From a bacterium (GTDB taxonomy: Bacteria; Babelota; Babeliae; Babelales; Vermiphilaceae), in the NCBI GenBank assembly GCA_030626185.1, contig DAOUPL010000006.1, forward strand, positions 1-20,155: 20,155 nucleotides of DNA, read 5' to 3'. How positions within the stretch are numbered: the stretch's first letter is position 1; the number at the start of each line of letters is the position of its first letter. The notes beneath the pieces were generated by a model, which had not been told where the DNA came from, did no database searches, and saw nothing but the letters and a program-made list of their open reading frames with translations. Positions 1 through 7,457 of this stretch are shown here, one piece after another. A program made the translations under genes and the position numbers.

Positions 1-30
1 GAAATTTTGGGAAATCTGTGCGCTTCTTAG
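1..30 (+). CDS. IS630-like transposase, last residues only (partial)
   Basis: Reading frame 1 gives EILGNLCAS and a TAG stop at 28-30. The same residues end the longer minus-strand frame at 20154-20044, which carries the IEHFW signature of IS630/Tc1-type DDE transposases. The left piece alone is too short to identify; the assignment rests on its exact identity to the right copy. The gene continues upstream of the window. Confidence 0.5.
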   Translation, partial: EILGNLCAS

Positions 31-46
31 TGAAGTTAGCTATATT
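1..46 (+). mobile_element. End of an IS630-like insertion sequence (left copy, cut by window edge)
   Basis: These 46 bases are an exact inverted copy of 20028-20073. They hold the last ten codons of a transposase-like frame (stop at 28-30) plus 16 bases beyond the stop; after base 46 the two copies diverge completely. An identical 3' gene end with a short shared downstream tail at two unrelated sites is what two copies of one insertion sequence give. The exact IS boundary is probably near the TATA at 41-45, because IS630 elements target TA; that is inference. The rest of the element lies outside the window. Confidence 0.6.
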
Positions 47-181
47 TGTGTAGTAATCATTAGATTTGCGAGTAAGAATTTAAGTATTAACGTTTTCTAT
101 GAACAAAAAACTAGATCTGGTTATTTGAAGTGAAAGTGTGATATATTTTTATTCGGGATAATTTTTTGTAAGGGGGCAGAT

Positions 182-487
182 ATGAAAAAGTTTTTTTTTA
201 CCATTTTTATTTTATGTTTTTTGATTGTTACTCAGCAGAGTTATGCAGGCAATGAAAAGGCACTTAAAATTGCAACTATTTCTTATTGCGCAACTTCAGT
301 ACTTCAGGCTTTGTTTAGTATGGGGTTTAATGGGTATAATGAATATTTATATCATCAGCAAGGTGAATTATTACGTATAGCAATACCAATAATCGCTTCA
401 GAACTTATGCCGTTTGGTTCAGCATTGGCTGGGTATGTTGGGTATAAATGTTGTGTGGTTGATGATGATTGTTGTTACGATCTTTAA
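182..487 (+). CDS. Small secreted protein of unknown function with a cysteine-rich tail
   Basis: A 101-residue protein that I do not recognise. It starts with a clear Sec signal peptide: MKK, a hydrophobic core of about 15 residues, and a likely cleavage after SYA (residue 22). The mature part has mildly hydrophobic stretches near residues 30-50 and 65-88 and ends in KCCVVDDDCCYDL, with two CC pairs around an acidic loop, which could form disulfides outside the cytoplasm. The start is supported by a strong ribosome binding site (GGGGG at 173-177). The gene stands alone, is convergent with topA, and ends in a hairpin terminator. Export is well supported; function is not known. Confidence 0.7.
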   Translation: MKKFFFTIFILCFLIVTQQSYAGNEKALKIATISYCATSVLQALFSMGFNGYNEYLYHQQGELLRIAIPIIASELMPFGSALAGYVGYKCCVVDDDCCYDL

Positions 488-506
488 ATAACAAGGTTAT
501 TTTTTT
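486..506 (+). terminator. Rho-independent terminator between the small secreted gene and topA
   Basis: Stem AAATAAC/GTTATTT (486-492 with 496-502), loop AAG, followed by a T-run to 506. It overlaps the stop of the plus-strand gene and the topA stop codon, so the convergent genes share it. The T-run favours use on the plus strand. The stem is AT-rich, so strength is uncertain. Confidence 0.55.
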
Positions 507-2779
507 GTGCGTTTTTTAGGCACAAATTTTACAAAATCTGTGCAATCTTTGTTTGCACAAGATACAGTTGAACCATCTTTTTTGATTTTCTCAACGGTGA
601 ACGGATAGTCGCATTTTTTGCATGGCGTCTTTTTGATTTGATCAAATACGTTAAACTTACATTTTGGGTAGTCGCTACAGCCCCAAAATTTACCGCCACG
701 CCATACGCGTTCAATAAGTTCGCCTTTTTTGCATGAAGGGCAATCGTAACCAGATTTGTTTTGTTTGATGTACTTACACTTTGGATACCCAGAGCATGCA
801 GTAAACTCACCGTATTTACCCATAAGGTTGCGCATTTGACTATTGCATTTTGGGCAAAGTTCATCAAGAAGTTCTGGTGGTTTTGTCTCAACAAGCGTGA
901 GAGATCCATCTTCGTTACGCGTAAAGTTACTGGTAAAGTCACAATCAGGATAACCAGCGCAGCCAACAAATTCACCAGCTTTGCCAAAACGAATGAGAAG
1001 TTCGTCTTTTTTGCAGGTAGGGCATTTTACACCAGTAGGTTTTGTTGCTCTGCCTTTGCCATCTTTTTCTGCAAAAACTTTAAGATCTTTTTGGAATGTT
1101 TGATGGAAATCATACAATAATTTATCGCGTTTAATGTCACCTTGTTCTATTTTATCAAGATCATCTTCCATGTTTGCCGTAAACTTAGGATCCATAATTT
1201 TAGGTAAGTTTTTAACAAGCATTTCTACAACAGTAGACCCAAGATCTGTTGGCACAAAGCGTTTACGCTCATCTAGTGTGGTGTACGAGCGTGCACGAAT
1301 AGTGTTTAAAATACTTACGTAGGTACTTGGTCGCCCAATGCCTTCTTTTTCTAATGTTTTAACCAGCGACGCTTCGGTAAATCGTGGTGGTGGTTGCGTA
1401 AAATGTTGTTTTGGATCAAGTTTTTTAAGATCAACTGGATCTTTTTCTTTTATCGATGCGGGAATCGTAACTTTTTTGTCATCTTTATCATCATCAACTT
1501 TATAAACTTTCAAAAAGCCATCAAACGTTAATGTTGATCCAGTAACGCTAAACGTGAACTTTCCACCTTTAACCAGCACTTGGCGTTGTGCGTATTCAGC
1601 AGCCTTCATTTGGCATGCAACAAAGCGTTTCCAAATTAATGTGTATAATTTGTACGCATCAGCAGGGATAAAGGGTTTGACCTTTTCTGGCGTTAAAGTA
1701 ACATCAATTGCTCTAATTGCTTCATGCGCATCTTGTGTTTTTGTTTTGCTTTTTTTACCATACACATTTGCTGTTTTTGGCAAATATTTTGCATCAAATT
1801 GCTCTTTAATAAATGATCGCACTGCAGTTATTGCCGTATCAGATAATCGTGCAGAATCGGTACGCATATAGGTAATTAAGGCTACAGGAGTACTTTTATC
1901 TTGTAGTGGCATACCTTCGTATAATTTTTGTGCAACTTGCATCGTTTTTTTAACCGAAAAACCAAGTTTGTTATACGCTGCTTGCTGCAACGTACTGGTC
2001 ATAAATGGCGCAACTGGATTCTTTTTACGCTTTTTATCGGTGATAGAATCAATAATATACGATTCTTTTTTTACAGCGGTAACAAGTTTTTTAGCATCTT
2101 TTTCATTTTTGATTTCAATTTTTTTGGTACCAATTTTGCTTAGTTCAGTTGGTAGTTCTGTTTTGCTGTCTTTTGCAAACAGGCCATCAAATGACCAATA
2201 TTCTTCTGGTTTAAAGTCACGGATTTCTTGTTCGCGTTCAACAATTAATCGCAACGCGACCGATTGCACACGTCCAGCAGAAAGTCCAGAAGCGATTTTA
2301 CGCCATAAAATTGGTGAAACTTCATAACCAACCCAACGATCAAGTACGCGTCGTGCTTGTTGTGCGTTAACGCGATTTATGTGAATTTTACGTGGATTTT
2401 CAATAGCTTTTAAAATTGCAGGCTTGGTAATCTCATTAAACGTAATACGTTGGATATTTTTTTCTTTTTTAGTAAGTTTGTTGATCTCTTGCGCAACGTG
2501 CCAGGCGATAATTTCACCTTCACGATCAGGATCAGGTGCTAATAAGATTACATCAGCGTTACGCGATGCTTTGCATAAATCAGCAATTGTCTTTTCTTTT
2601 CCTGGAATTGCAACGTAATCGATGTCAATTTTACCTTTATCGCTTACCTCAACACCCATCTTTTTTTGTGGTAGGTCAACGATATGCCCCATAGTGGACA
2701 TGATGGTAAAGTCTTTACCGAGAAACTTTCGGATAGTTTTTATTTTTGCCGGCGATTCGACTATTAATAATTTTTTCAT
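497..2779 (-). CDS. topA: DNA topoisomerase I (type IA)
   Basis: This 760-residue enzyme relaxes negatively supercoiled DNA by cutting and rejoining one strand. The N-terminal TOPRIM domain is plain: VESPAK with the metal-binding acid E8, and DPDREGE with D83, D85 and E87. The core follows, with SAGRVQSVALRLIVERE near 167-183 and the catalytic tyrosine Y304 in ITYMRTDSARLS. The IGRPSTY motif lies further on. The C-terminus carries four Cys4 zinc ribbons at roughly 586-610, 642-667, 680-707 and 720-746, the last with a divergent CxxC spacing, then a lysine-rich tail. Length and layout fit a normal bacterial TopA. It is the only long housekeeping gene on the minus strand here and is probably transcribed alone. 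Confidence 0.97.
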   Translation of the reverse strand: MKKLLIVESPAKIKTIRKFLGKDFTIMSTMGHIVDLPQKKMGVEVSDKGKIDIDYVAIPGKEKTIADLCKASRNADVILLAPDPDREGEIIAWHVAQEINKLTKKEKNIQRITFNEITKPAILKAIENPRKIHINRVNAQQARRVLDRWVGYEVSPILWRKIASGLSAGRVQSVALRLIVEREQEIRDFKPEEYWSFDGLFAKDSKTELPTELSKIGTKKIEIKNEKDAKKLVTAVKKESYIIDSITDKKRKKNPVAPFMTSTLQQAAYNKLGFSVKKTMQVAQKLYEGMPLQDKSTPVALITYMRTDSARLSDTAITAVRSFIKEQFDAKYLPKTANVYGKKSKTKTQDAHEAIRAIDVTLTPEKVKPFIPADAYKLYTLIWKRFVACQMKAAEYAQRQVLVKGGKFTFSVTGSTLTFDGFLKVYKVDDDKDDKKVTIPASIKEKDPVDLKKLDPKQHFTQPPPRFTEASLVKTLEKEGIGRPSTYVSILNTIRARSYTTLDERKRFVPTDLGSTVVEMLVKNLPKIMDPKFTANMEDDLDKIEQGDIKRDKLLYDFHQTFQKDLKVFAEKDGKGRATKPTGVKCPTCKKDELLIRFGKAGEFVGCAGYPDCDFTSNFTRNEDGSLTLVETKPPELLDELCPKCNSQMRNLMGKYGEFTACSGYPKCKYIKQNKSGYDCPSCKKGELIERVWRGGKFWGCSDYPKCKFNVFDQIKKTPCKKCDYPFTVEKIKKDGSTVSCANKDCTDFVKFVPKKRTKK

Positions 2780-2870
2780 ACACTGCCATTTGTTTATAAG
2801 GGATGAATGTCCATTTTAAAGCATATTGAGGAAAATACAAATGTCAGCTATTCATTTATGCTCTTAAACC

Positions 2871-2900
2871 AAGATAAAACAGTTCTGGTTAAAATGTCAA
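2871..2900 (-). promoter_or_regulatory. Probable sigma70-type promoter of topA
   Basis: On the minus strand a perfect -35 TTGACA (2900-2895) is followed after 18 bases by TATCTT (2876-2871, 4 of 6 to the -10 consensus). The topA start is about 90 bases downstream, giving a moderate leader. The rest of the divergent gap 2780-3052 is AT-rich. A TATAAT at 2970-2975 could be the -10 for the plus-strand gene at 3053, but no good -35 precedes it. Confidence 0.45.
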
Positions 2901-3052
2901 TTATTTATTTAATTTTTATTATTTCTTTATAATAAGCAACGATTATTTCGGTATAGTTGCTTTTTATCGTATAATTCTTATAAATAGAGTCAATAATAAT
3001 TGCGATGATTATTAGTATTTATAAGAATATCGTGAATGTAAAGGGAAGATAT

Positions 3053-3988
3053 ATGTTACTTAAATCATGGAAAGCTTCATGGGAAAAAGTTGTAAATCAA
3101 GGTTTTATTTGGCGTAATAAACAAGTTAGTAAGCTTATTCAGGCTGCTTGGCGATCACCAATCTTTGGTATTATGCTTCTTGGAGTGTTGTTTACTGCGA
3201 TTGGTAACATTGTGATCTATTATGAAATTTTTCAATATCATTTTGATGTTATTGAGACTTTATTAGTGTATTTGTTTATTTCTCTATTATTTTCATTCTT
3301 TATTTGTTCCTATATTTATAAAAGTTATCACTTTCCTTATACTGATCAGGGGCCCAAGAATTTTGGATTTGTTAAAAAAATTCTTAAAAGTATAGGGATT
3401 ATCTTTGTTTTGCATGTGATGTTTGCATTGTTTTTTATATTGATGTTTAAACTTGCGCAGATTGTAATATTAGTTTTTATCGATCAGTCTTCAGAACAAA
3501 TAACATCAATTATTTTTTATACCTCGTGGCCTGTATTGGTGTTTTATGCTCGTTATTTTATTGACCAGATTTTTAATTTTTTAATTGATTTTTCTGATAT
3601 GCAAGGTGTTTTTACCTTATTTACTCAAAATATTTTTTTATGGATTAACCCATGGGTAATGTTTGCATTGTTATATTTATGGGATAGTGATGTTGATAAT
3701 ACTAAATTGTTATCACAGAAAAAATCTGTTTTTAGTGCTTTACGGTTTTCTTTTAAGCAGTGTTTATTTAATTATCCGTTGTTAGTAGTTAATCATCTAT
3801 ATGTTTTGATTCTCGTTTTCTATTCAGAAGTTCGTTTAGGTGAGCTAATTGAGAAGTTTATTAATAGTGGAGTTTTTAGTTGGTGGATACTTTTATGGAC
3901 TTTAGTATCTGTGGTTTGGATTCTCGTATATTTGGCCAACATTTTTAATGTGTATGAGTTGAGCAAAGAGGCTGGTCGGAATAAGTAA
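3053..3988 (+). CDS. Multi-pass membrane protein of unknown function (first of three)
   Basis: A 311-residue protein with about six predicted membrane helices (first two near residues 36-57 and 67-90). I chose the ATG at 3053 because AAGGGAAG (3041-3048) sits just upstream; the in-frame ATG 16 codons earlier has no ribosome binding site. The N-terminus is a basic amphipathic stretch (LLKSWKASWEKVV, then WRNKQVSKLIQAAWRSP). It recalls the N-termini of the next two proteins (LLASWRQSLSLLRWSN, then a Lys-rich segment before the first helix), so the three may be distant paralogues. I see no enzyme motifs. Function unknown; an integral membrane location is the only firm statement. Confidence 0.75.
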   Translation: MLLKSWKASWEKVVNQGFIWRNKQVSKLIQAAWRSPIFGIMLLGVLFTAIGNIVIYYEIFQYHFDVIETLLVYLFISLLFSFFICSYIYKSYHFPYTDQGPKNFGFVKKILKSIGIIFVLHVMFALFFILMFKLAQIVILVFIDQSSEQITSIIFYTSWPVLVFYARYFIDQIFNFLIDFSDMQGVFTLFTQNIFLWINPWVMFALLYLWDSDVDNTKLLSQKKSVFSALRFSFKQCLFNYPLLVVNHLYVLILVFYSEVRLGELIEKFINSGVFSWWILLWTLVSVVWILVYLANIFNVYELSKEAGRNK

Positions 3989-4000
3989 AACCACTGATTA

Positions 4001-4185
4001 TTGTTTTTTGTTGCCACGATACACTAAAAGTGTAATAAATAAGTGTTTTTAGTAATGTGGAAAGTTTTATGAGTAATCATTCGTTGTTGGCCTCATGGCG
4101 TCAATCGTTGTCGCTTTTGCGGTGGTCAAATTTAAAATTGTTTTTGTTGGTTAGTTTTAAGGCGATAAAAGATCAATGGAAGTTA
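4001..4185 (+). repeat. Duplicated block, copy 1 (promoter plus first 39 codons)
   Basis: This block matches 5072-5256 with a constant offset of 1071 bases and no gap. It covers a promoter, an operator-like palindrome, the leader and the first 39 codons. Differences in the coding part are mainly third-position changes, and the 39 residues are identical apart from the very end, so the protein start is under selection or has been converted between copies. Confidence 0.85.
4011..4038 (+). promoter_or_regulatory. Promoter with a palindromic spacer, copy 1
   Basis: -35 TTGCCA (4011-4016), 16-base spacer, -10 TAATAA (4033-4038). The spacer holds a perfect inverted repeat TACACT-AAA-AGTGTA (4020-4034), placed where a repressor would block polymerase. 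The same arrangement recurs at 5082-5109, which supports a functional element rather than chance. The regulator is unknown. Confidence 0.55.
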
Positions 4186-4956
4186 TTTTTGGTTGGGGCA
4201 GCAATATATTCTGTGATTCTTGGTTATTTTTTAGAAGGACAATATTTTGTAGAAAATATGTTCAAAATTTCACATCCTGAAGAGATTGTGCTTACATTTC
4301 TTATTGTAGTTGCTCCTTATTTTAACATAAAATCATCTCTCATTATTACTATGTTATTGACAGAATTTATGGTCTTATTAACTTGTTTTGCTTTGTTTTA
4401 TTTTACCGAGAATAAAGTAAAATTAGTAAACTTTAAACGATTGATTGGCATAATTTCATTAATTGTCGCCAACTTTGTATTGGGTATTGGAGTGGTTTTT
4501 TTGGGGATTATGGTATCAGGTTTTTTAGGTTATGTTTTGAAAGATATACCGATTAGTTTGTTTGTTTTTATTATTTTACTTGCAAGAGTTTTTTATTTTG
4601 TGGGCCTGCGTTGTATATATTTTTCTTTTTTTGATTTGTTAAAAATCCCAGATTTAAACAGTACATCCATTATTAATTGTTTTTTTAAGTTTTTTTATAT
4701 GTTTTGCCATGGGATAATCTTTGTATGGTATAATTTACCCATATTATCAATTGGATACGGGTTGTATTGGGCAATGCATATCGCAACAATCGTTTTAGTT
4801 GGGTGGGGACAAGTGCACTATCAAGAATTATTTCTTGATTATCAGCAACCATTATTATTGATAAGATTATTTTTTGTTGCGGTAAACGCTATAATTTTCC
4901 TTGCGTTTCTCAGTACACTTTACACAAAAAAAGTACATGATCAACGAGAGCTTTAG
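4069..4956 (+). CDS. Multi-pass membrane protein, duplicated pair member 1
   Basis: A 295-residue protein with about six membrane helices and no recognised domain. A GTG at 4057 would add four residues, but the ATG at 4069 aligns exactly with the start of its neighbour at 5140, so I chose it. Residues 1-39 match that neighbour almost perfectly, and the last ~20 (IIFLAFLSTLYTKKVHDQREL region) are also highly similar, while the roughly 220 residues between are strongly diverged. The N-terminus is a polar, basic cytoplasmic segment ending in KAIKDQWKL before the first helix. It has its own promoter. Function unknown. Confidence 0.75.
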   Translation: MSNHSLLASWRQSLSLLRWSNLKLFLLVSFKAIKDQWKLFLVGAAIYSVILGYFLEGQYFVENMFKISHPEEIVLTFLIVVAPYFNIKSSLIITMLLTEFMVLLTCFALFYFTENKVKLVNFKRLIGIISLIVANFVLGIGVVFLGIMVSGFLGYVLKDIPISLFVFIILLARVFYFVGLRCIYFSFFDLLKIPDLNSTSIINCFFKFFYMFCHGIIFVWYNLPILSIGYGLYWAMHIATIVLVGWGQVHYQELFLDYQQPLLLIRLFFVAVNAIIFLAFLSTLYTKKVHDQREL

Positions 4957-5071
4957 TGATGCGCTCAGCACTTTTACTTCAGTTCTGGGACTAATGAGCA
5001 AAGTTTATTTTTTAACTATTACGGATTTTAAGTAGTCGCGCATTATTTGTCTAAGCAAAGCTAAGTAATTG

Positions 5072-5256
5072 TTGTTTTTTGTTGCCACGATACACTAAAA
5101 GTGTAATAAATAAGTATTTTTAGTTAAAGTGGAAATTTTATGAGTAATCATTCGTTGCTGGCCTCATGGCGCCAATCATTATCGTTATTGCGATGGTCAA
5201 ACTTAAAGTTGTTTTTGTTAGTTAGTTTTAAGGCGATTAAAGATCAATGGAAGTTG
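5072..5256 (+). repeat. Duplicated block, copy 2 (promoter plus first 39 codons)
   Basis: Second copy of the block at 4001-4185. Similarity begins at the T-rich TTGTTTTTTG and runs without gaps through promoter and start codon into codon 39. The gap between the paired genes (4957-5071) otherwise shows no clear hairpin or gene. Confidence 0.85.
5082..5109 (+). promoter_or_regulatory. Promoter with a palindromic spacer, copy 2
   Basis: -35 TTGCCA (5082-5087), 16-base spacer, -10 TAATAA (5104-5109), with the inverted repeat TACACT-AAA-AGTGTA in the spacer, as in copy 1. The two membrane protein genes are therefore likely expressed under the same control. Confidence 0.55.
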
Positions 5257-5991
5257 TTGCTGGTTGGTGTTGTATTTTATGTGGTGATCTTTGGTTTCGG
5301 ATTGTCATACATTTTTGTTGAAGACATTGATAGTTTAAAAGAAAAAGCACTTTTAACTCCGCTTATTTTTAGATCGTTAAAGTCTTTCATACAAGGTTTG
5401 TTAATTGCGCTTTGTTGTTTTATTTTACGTCCCTCGGTTGATAATAAATGTGCGCTTGGTTATTACAAGCATTTTTTTAATTGGGAAATTTTACTTTCAA
5501 TTATTTTGATTCTTTTGGGTGCTAATTGGTTTAGTAATATTATTTTATTACCTTGTTTGCTTTTAGCTTTTGTATGGGCTGCTGTAAGGGGCTGGCATAA
5601 AGGTCAACTGGGATTTATCTTTGTTATTATGGAGTATTTTTCAGTAGTGAGTACATTTTTGTTATTTCCATGGACAAAATTAACCTATTTTTTCCTGTTT
5701 GACACACAAAAAAGTGAATCATTTAAATTTTTTCATACGTTAAATCGTGGTTTAAATTTTATGTTGTATAATTTTCCAGTTTTATTAATTGGTTGTGGAT
5801 TCTATTTTGGTATAGATTTTGCAACAATTTATTTGTTTAAGTGGGTTGGATTACAAGTTGGGTTTATTAATTTATCAATGATAGCAAAATTGTTTTTGGG
5901 TGCAGTAAGCGCAATAGTTTTTCTTGCGTTTCTCAGCACACTCTACACAAAAAAGGTCTATGAGCAGTATGAACTTTATTTCTCTAAATAA
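5140..5991 (+). CDS. Multi-pass membrane protein, duplicated pair member 2
   Basis: A 283-residue paralogue of the protein at 4069-4956. The shared N-terminus starts MSNHSLLASWRQSLSLLRWS and the shared C-terminus includes FLAFLSTLYTKKV, while the hydrophobic core differs in sequence and slightly in length. About six membrane helices are visible. A conserved WYNLP/LYNFP-type motif followed by a glycine-rich segment (LSIGYGLYWA / LLIGCGFYFG) precedes the last helices in both, so the fold is probably the same. No catalytic motif is seen. The acyltransferase gene begins 18 bases downstream and may be co-transcribed. Function unknown. Confidence 0.75.
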   Translation: MSNHSLLASWRQSLSLLRWSNLKLFLLVSFKAIKDQWKLLLVGVVFYVVIFGFGLSYIFVEDIDSLKEKALLTPLIFRSLKSFIQGLLIALCCFILRPSVDNKCALGYYKHFFNWEILLSIILILLGANWFSNIILLPCLLLAFVWAAVRGWHKGQLGFIFVIMEYFSVVSTFLLFPWTKLTYFFLFDTQKSESFKFFHTLNRGLNFMLYNFPVLLIGCGFYFGIDFATIYLFKWVGLQVGFINLSMIAKLFLGAVSAIVFLAFLSTLYTKKVYEQYELYFSK

Positions 5992-6009
5992 TAAAGTTAG
6001 GATTTTTGC

Positions 6010-6744
6010 ATGAAATTATTTACCATCTTGTACACATTGTTTGCTCGTTTGTTATTGTTAATCGTTGTTGTTGTTTTTTTTATTCCTGCAATGATCTTTT
6101 TGTTGTTGCCAGCGCGAATACGTTTTAGCAGCAAACTTGGGTATAAATTAATACATGTGTTGTATTGGTTGATCCAAAAATGCTCGTTGTTACCAATTAC
6201 TTATGTGTATGAAGGTGAGCTACCAGACAAACCGGTTATTTTTGCTGCAAATCATCAATCATCTTTAGATATTCCTCTTTTGGGCTTGCTTGCCAACACA
6301 AAGCCGCATATTTGGTTGGCGACAAACTTTTTGTTAAAAACGGTTTTTTTACGATTTATTGTCAAACGTTTGACCGTGATTGTTGATATCGCTACGCCAC
6401 GCAGAGCAATGCGATCGTTGTTGCAAGTTTTGTCGCTTGTGCAAAATCAAGATAAACATGTGATGATTTTTCCTGAGGGTGGGCGATACACCACCGGCAT
6501 GGTGAACGATTTTTATGGTGGGTTTGTGATTCTTGCGCGTAAATTGCAACGCCCAGTGGTGCCAGTGTGCATTATTGGCGTTGACAAAGTGTATCCACCA
6601 GGATCGTTGTTTATTCATTATCATCCGGTTAAAGTTATTGTTGGTAAACCAATGTATTTTGAGGCTGATGAGTCGGATGCGTTGTTTAAAGCACGTGTTC
6701 ATCAGTGGTTTATTGATCACATGAATGGGGTAAACAATAAGTAA
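6010..6744 (+). CDS. plsC: 1-acyl-sn-glycerol-3-phosphate acyltransferase (PlsC family)
   Basis: A 244-residue membrane-bound acyltransferase that would add the second acyl chain to lysophosphatidic acid, making phosphatidic acid for phospholipid synthesis. The family blocks appear in order: catalytic HX4D in NHQSSLD (H82, D87), a middle block near residues 105-125, FPEGGR (154-159) for the glycerol phosphate, and VVPVCIIG (183-190). An N-terminal hydrophobic segment spans about residues 5-35. Length is normal for the family. AGGA about 10 bases upstream of the ATG supports the start. It lies 18 bases after the membrane protein gene, so the two may share a transcript. Acyl-acceptor specificity within the family cannot be read from sequence. 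Confidence 0.9.
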   Translation: MKLFTILYTLFARLLLLIVVVVFFIPAMIFLLLPARIRFSSKLGYKLIHVLYWLIQKCSLLPITYVYEGELPDKPVIFAANHQSSLDIPLLGLLANTKPHIWLATNFLLKTVFLRFIVKRLTVIVDIATPRRAMRSLLQVLSLVQNQDKHVMIFPEGGRYTTGMVNDFYGGFVILARKLQRPVVPVCIIGVDKVYPPGSLFIHYHPVKVIVGKPMYFEADESDALFKARVHQWFIDHMNGVNNK

Positions 6745-6761
6745 GTATCTTTATAGACTTG

Positions 6762-7163
6762 TTAGTCACTAGTCTCAATAAAAAACTTATCACCATCTTG
6801 TTTTACAATTATTTCTTTTGGTTTTGGATCAGCATTAACAATTTTTTGCTCCCACTCATCAAGAATTTTTATAAATTGTTCGCGTGATATTTTTGCAAGT
6901 TGTGGATTTTTTTTATTTTGTATAAATTCATGATCGATAAAAATTGTATCATTTTTGTACTCAAGATAGGTGCAATTGCCAGCGCGTGTTTTACCGTGTT
7001 CTGGACTTGGATCATTAAGCTCAAGTGCCCATTTTTTAAAAAATTTAGAACCGTATCGATAATCTTCCATTAAAAAGCCTGTTAATATTGTGATAGACGT
7101 TGAGCTTGAACCGCCATATTGATATAAATCGTCTTGATTTCGAATAAATTTACAATATTCCAT
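6762..7163 (-). CDS. Probable immunity protein next to an EndoU toxin remnant
   Basis: A 133-residue protein without signal peptide or membrane segment, so presumably cytoplasmic. AAGG lies 9 bases before its ATG. It starts 11 bases after the stop of the EndoU-like fragment at 7420-7175, the toxin-then-immunity order of contact-dependent and other polymorphic toxin systems, where a small cytosolic protein neutralises the nuclease. The C-terminal 39 residues (FIKILDEWE at the start, KQDGD and FFIET near the end) are shared with the upstream gene at 7904-7458, about 27 of 39 identical. The immunity role is inferred from position and size; I cannot name the family with certainty, though CdiI-type ribonuclease immunity proteins are plausible. 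Confidence 0.65.
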   Translation of the reverse strand: MEYCKFIRNQDDLYQYGGSSSTSITILTGFLMEDYRYGSKFFKKWALELNDPSPEHGKTRAGNCTYLEYKNDTIFIDHEFIQNKKNPQLAKISREQFIKILDEWEQKIVNADPKPKEIIVKQDGDKFFIETSD

Positions 7164-7174
7164 AGTGTTACCTT

Positions 7175-7420
7175 TTAAAGTAAGGGAAAAGCAGAAGTTA
7201 GTTTTCCAGTGTGAGAAAGATACATTCTTATTGTTATTCCCGATTTGGTTGTTCCTTCAATTATATAGATTCCGTTGGGTTGATAGATTATTTTTCCAAC
7301 TTTTTTTGCGTGTTTATATGCTTCAACAACTGCTTCGCCAACTTGTTTTCGTGTCCAGTGAGCAGGGAATCCGTCTTCGCATAAAGCTTCGACGCGATAT
7401 TTTTTATAATGAATTGTTGC
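7175..7420 (-). pseudogene. C-terminal fragment of a bacterial EndoU nuclease toxin domain, no start codon
   Basis: The minus strand is open for 81 codons between a TAA at 7423-7421 and the stop at 7177-7175. The protein reads like the second half of a bacterial EndoU domain: FPAHWTRKQVGEAVVEAY, then NGIYIIEGTTKSGITIRMYL, and the terminal G-K-L-T-S-A-F-P matching the family's G.I.TAYP ending. No ATG, GTG or TTG can start it; the only ATG is near the end. The two catalytic histidines of EndoU should lie upstream of FP..W and are absent, so it should be inactive as it stands. It is either a broken toxin gene or an orphan toxin-tip cassette like those stored next to cdiA and rhs genes. The immunity-like gene follows directly. 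Confidence 0.7.
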
Positions 7421-7457
7421 TTAAATTATTTTTTTCTTTTCTAATAAATTTTGTTGT

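Noticed and set aside
1..46. Left edge as the tail of a second F-box gene on the minus strand
   Set aside because: Upstream of the shared bases that frame meets a stop near base 84 with no start or F-box, whereas the opposite strand gives a transposase end with a stop in both copies.
761..2618. Many plus-strand and off-frame open frames within topA
   Set aside because: All are shadows of topA, without ribosome binding sites or protein-like composition.
4957..5071. Possible small gene or hairpin between the duplicated membrane protein genes
   Set aside because: No frame with a start and ribosome binding site, and no stem longer than a few bases followed by T's.
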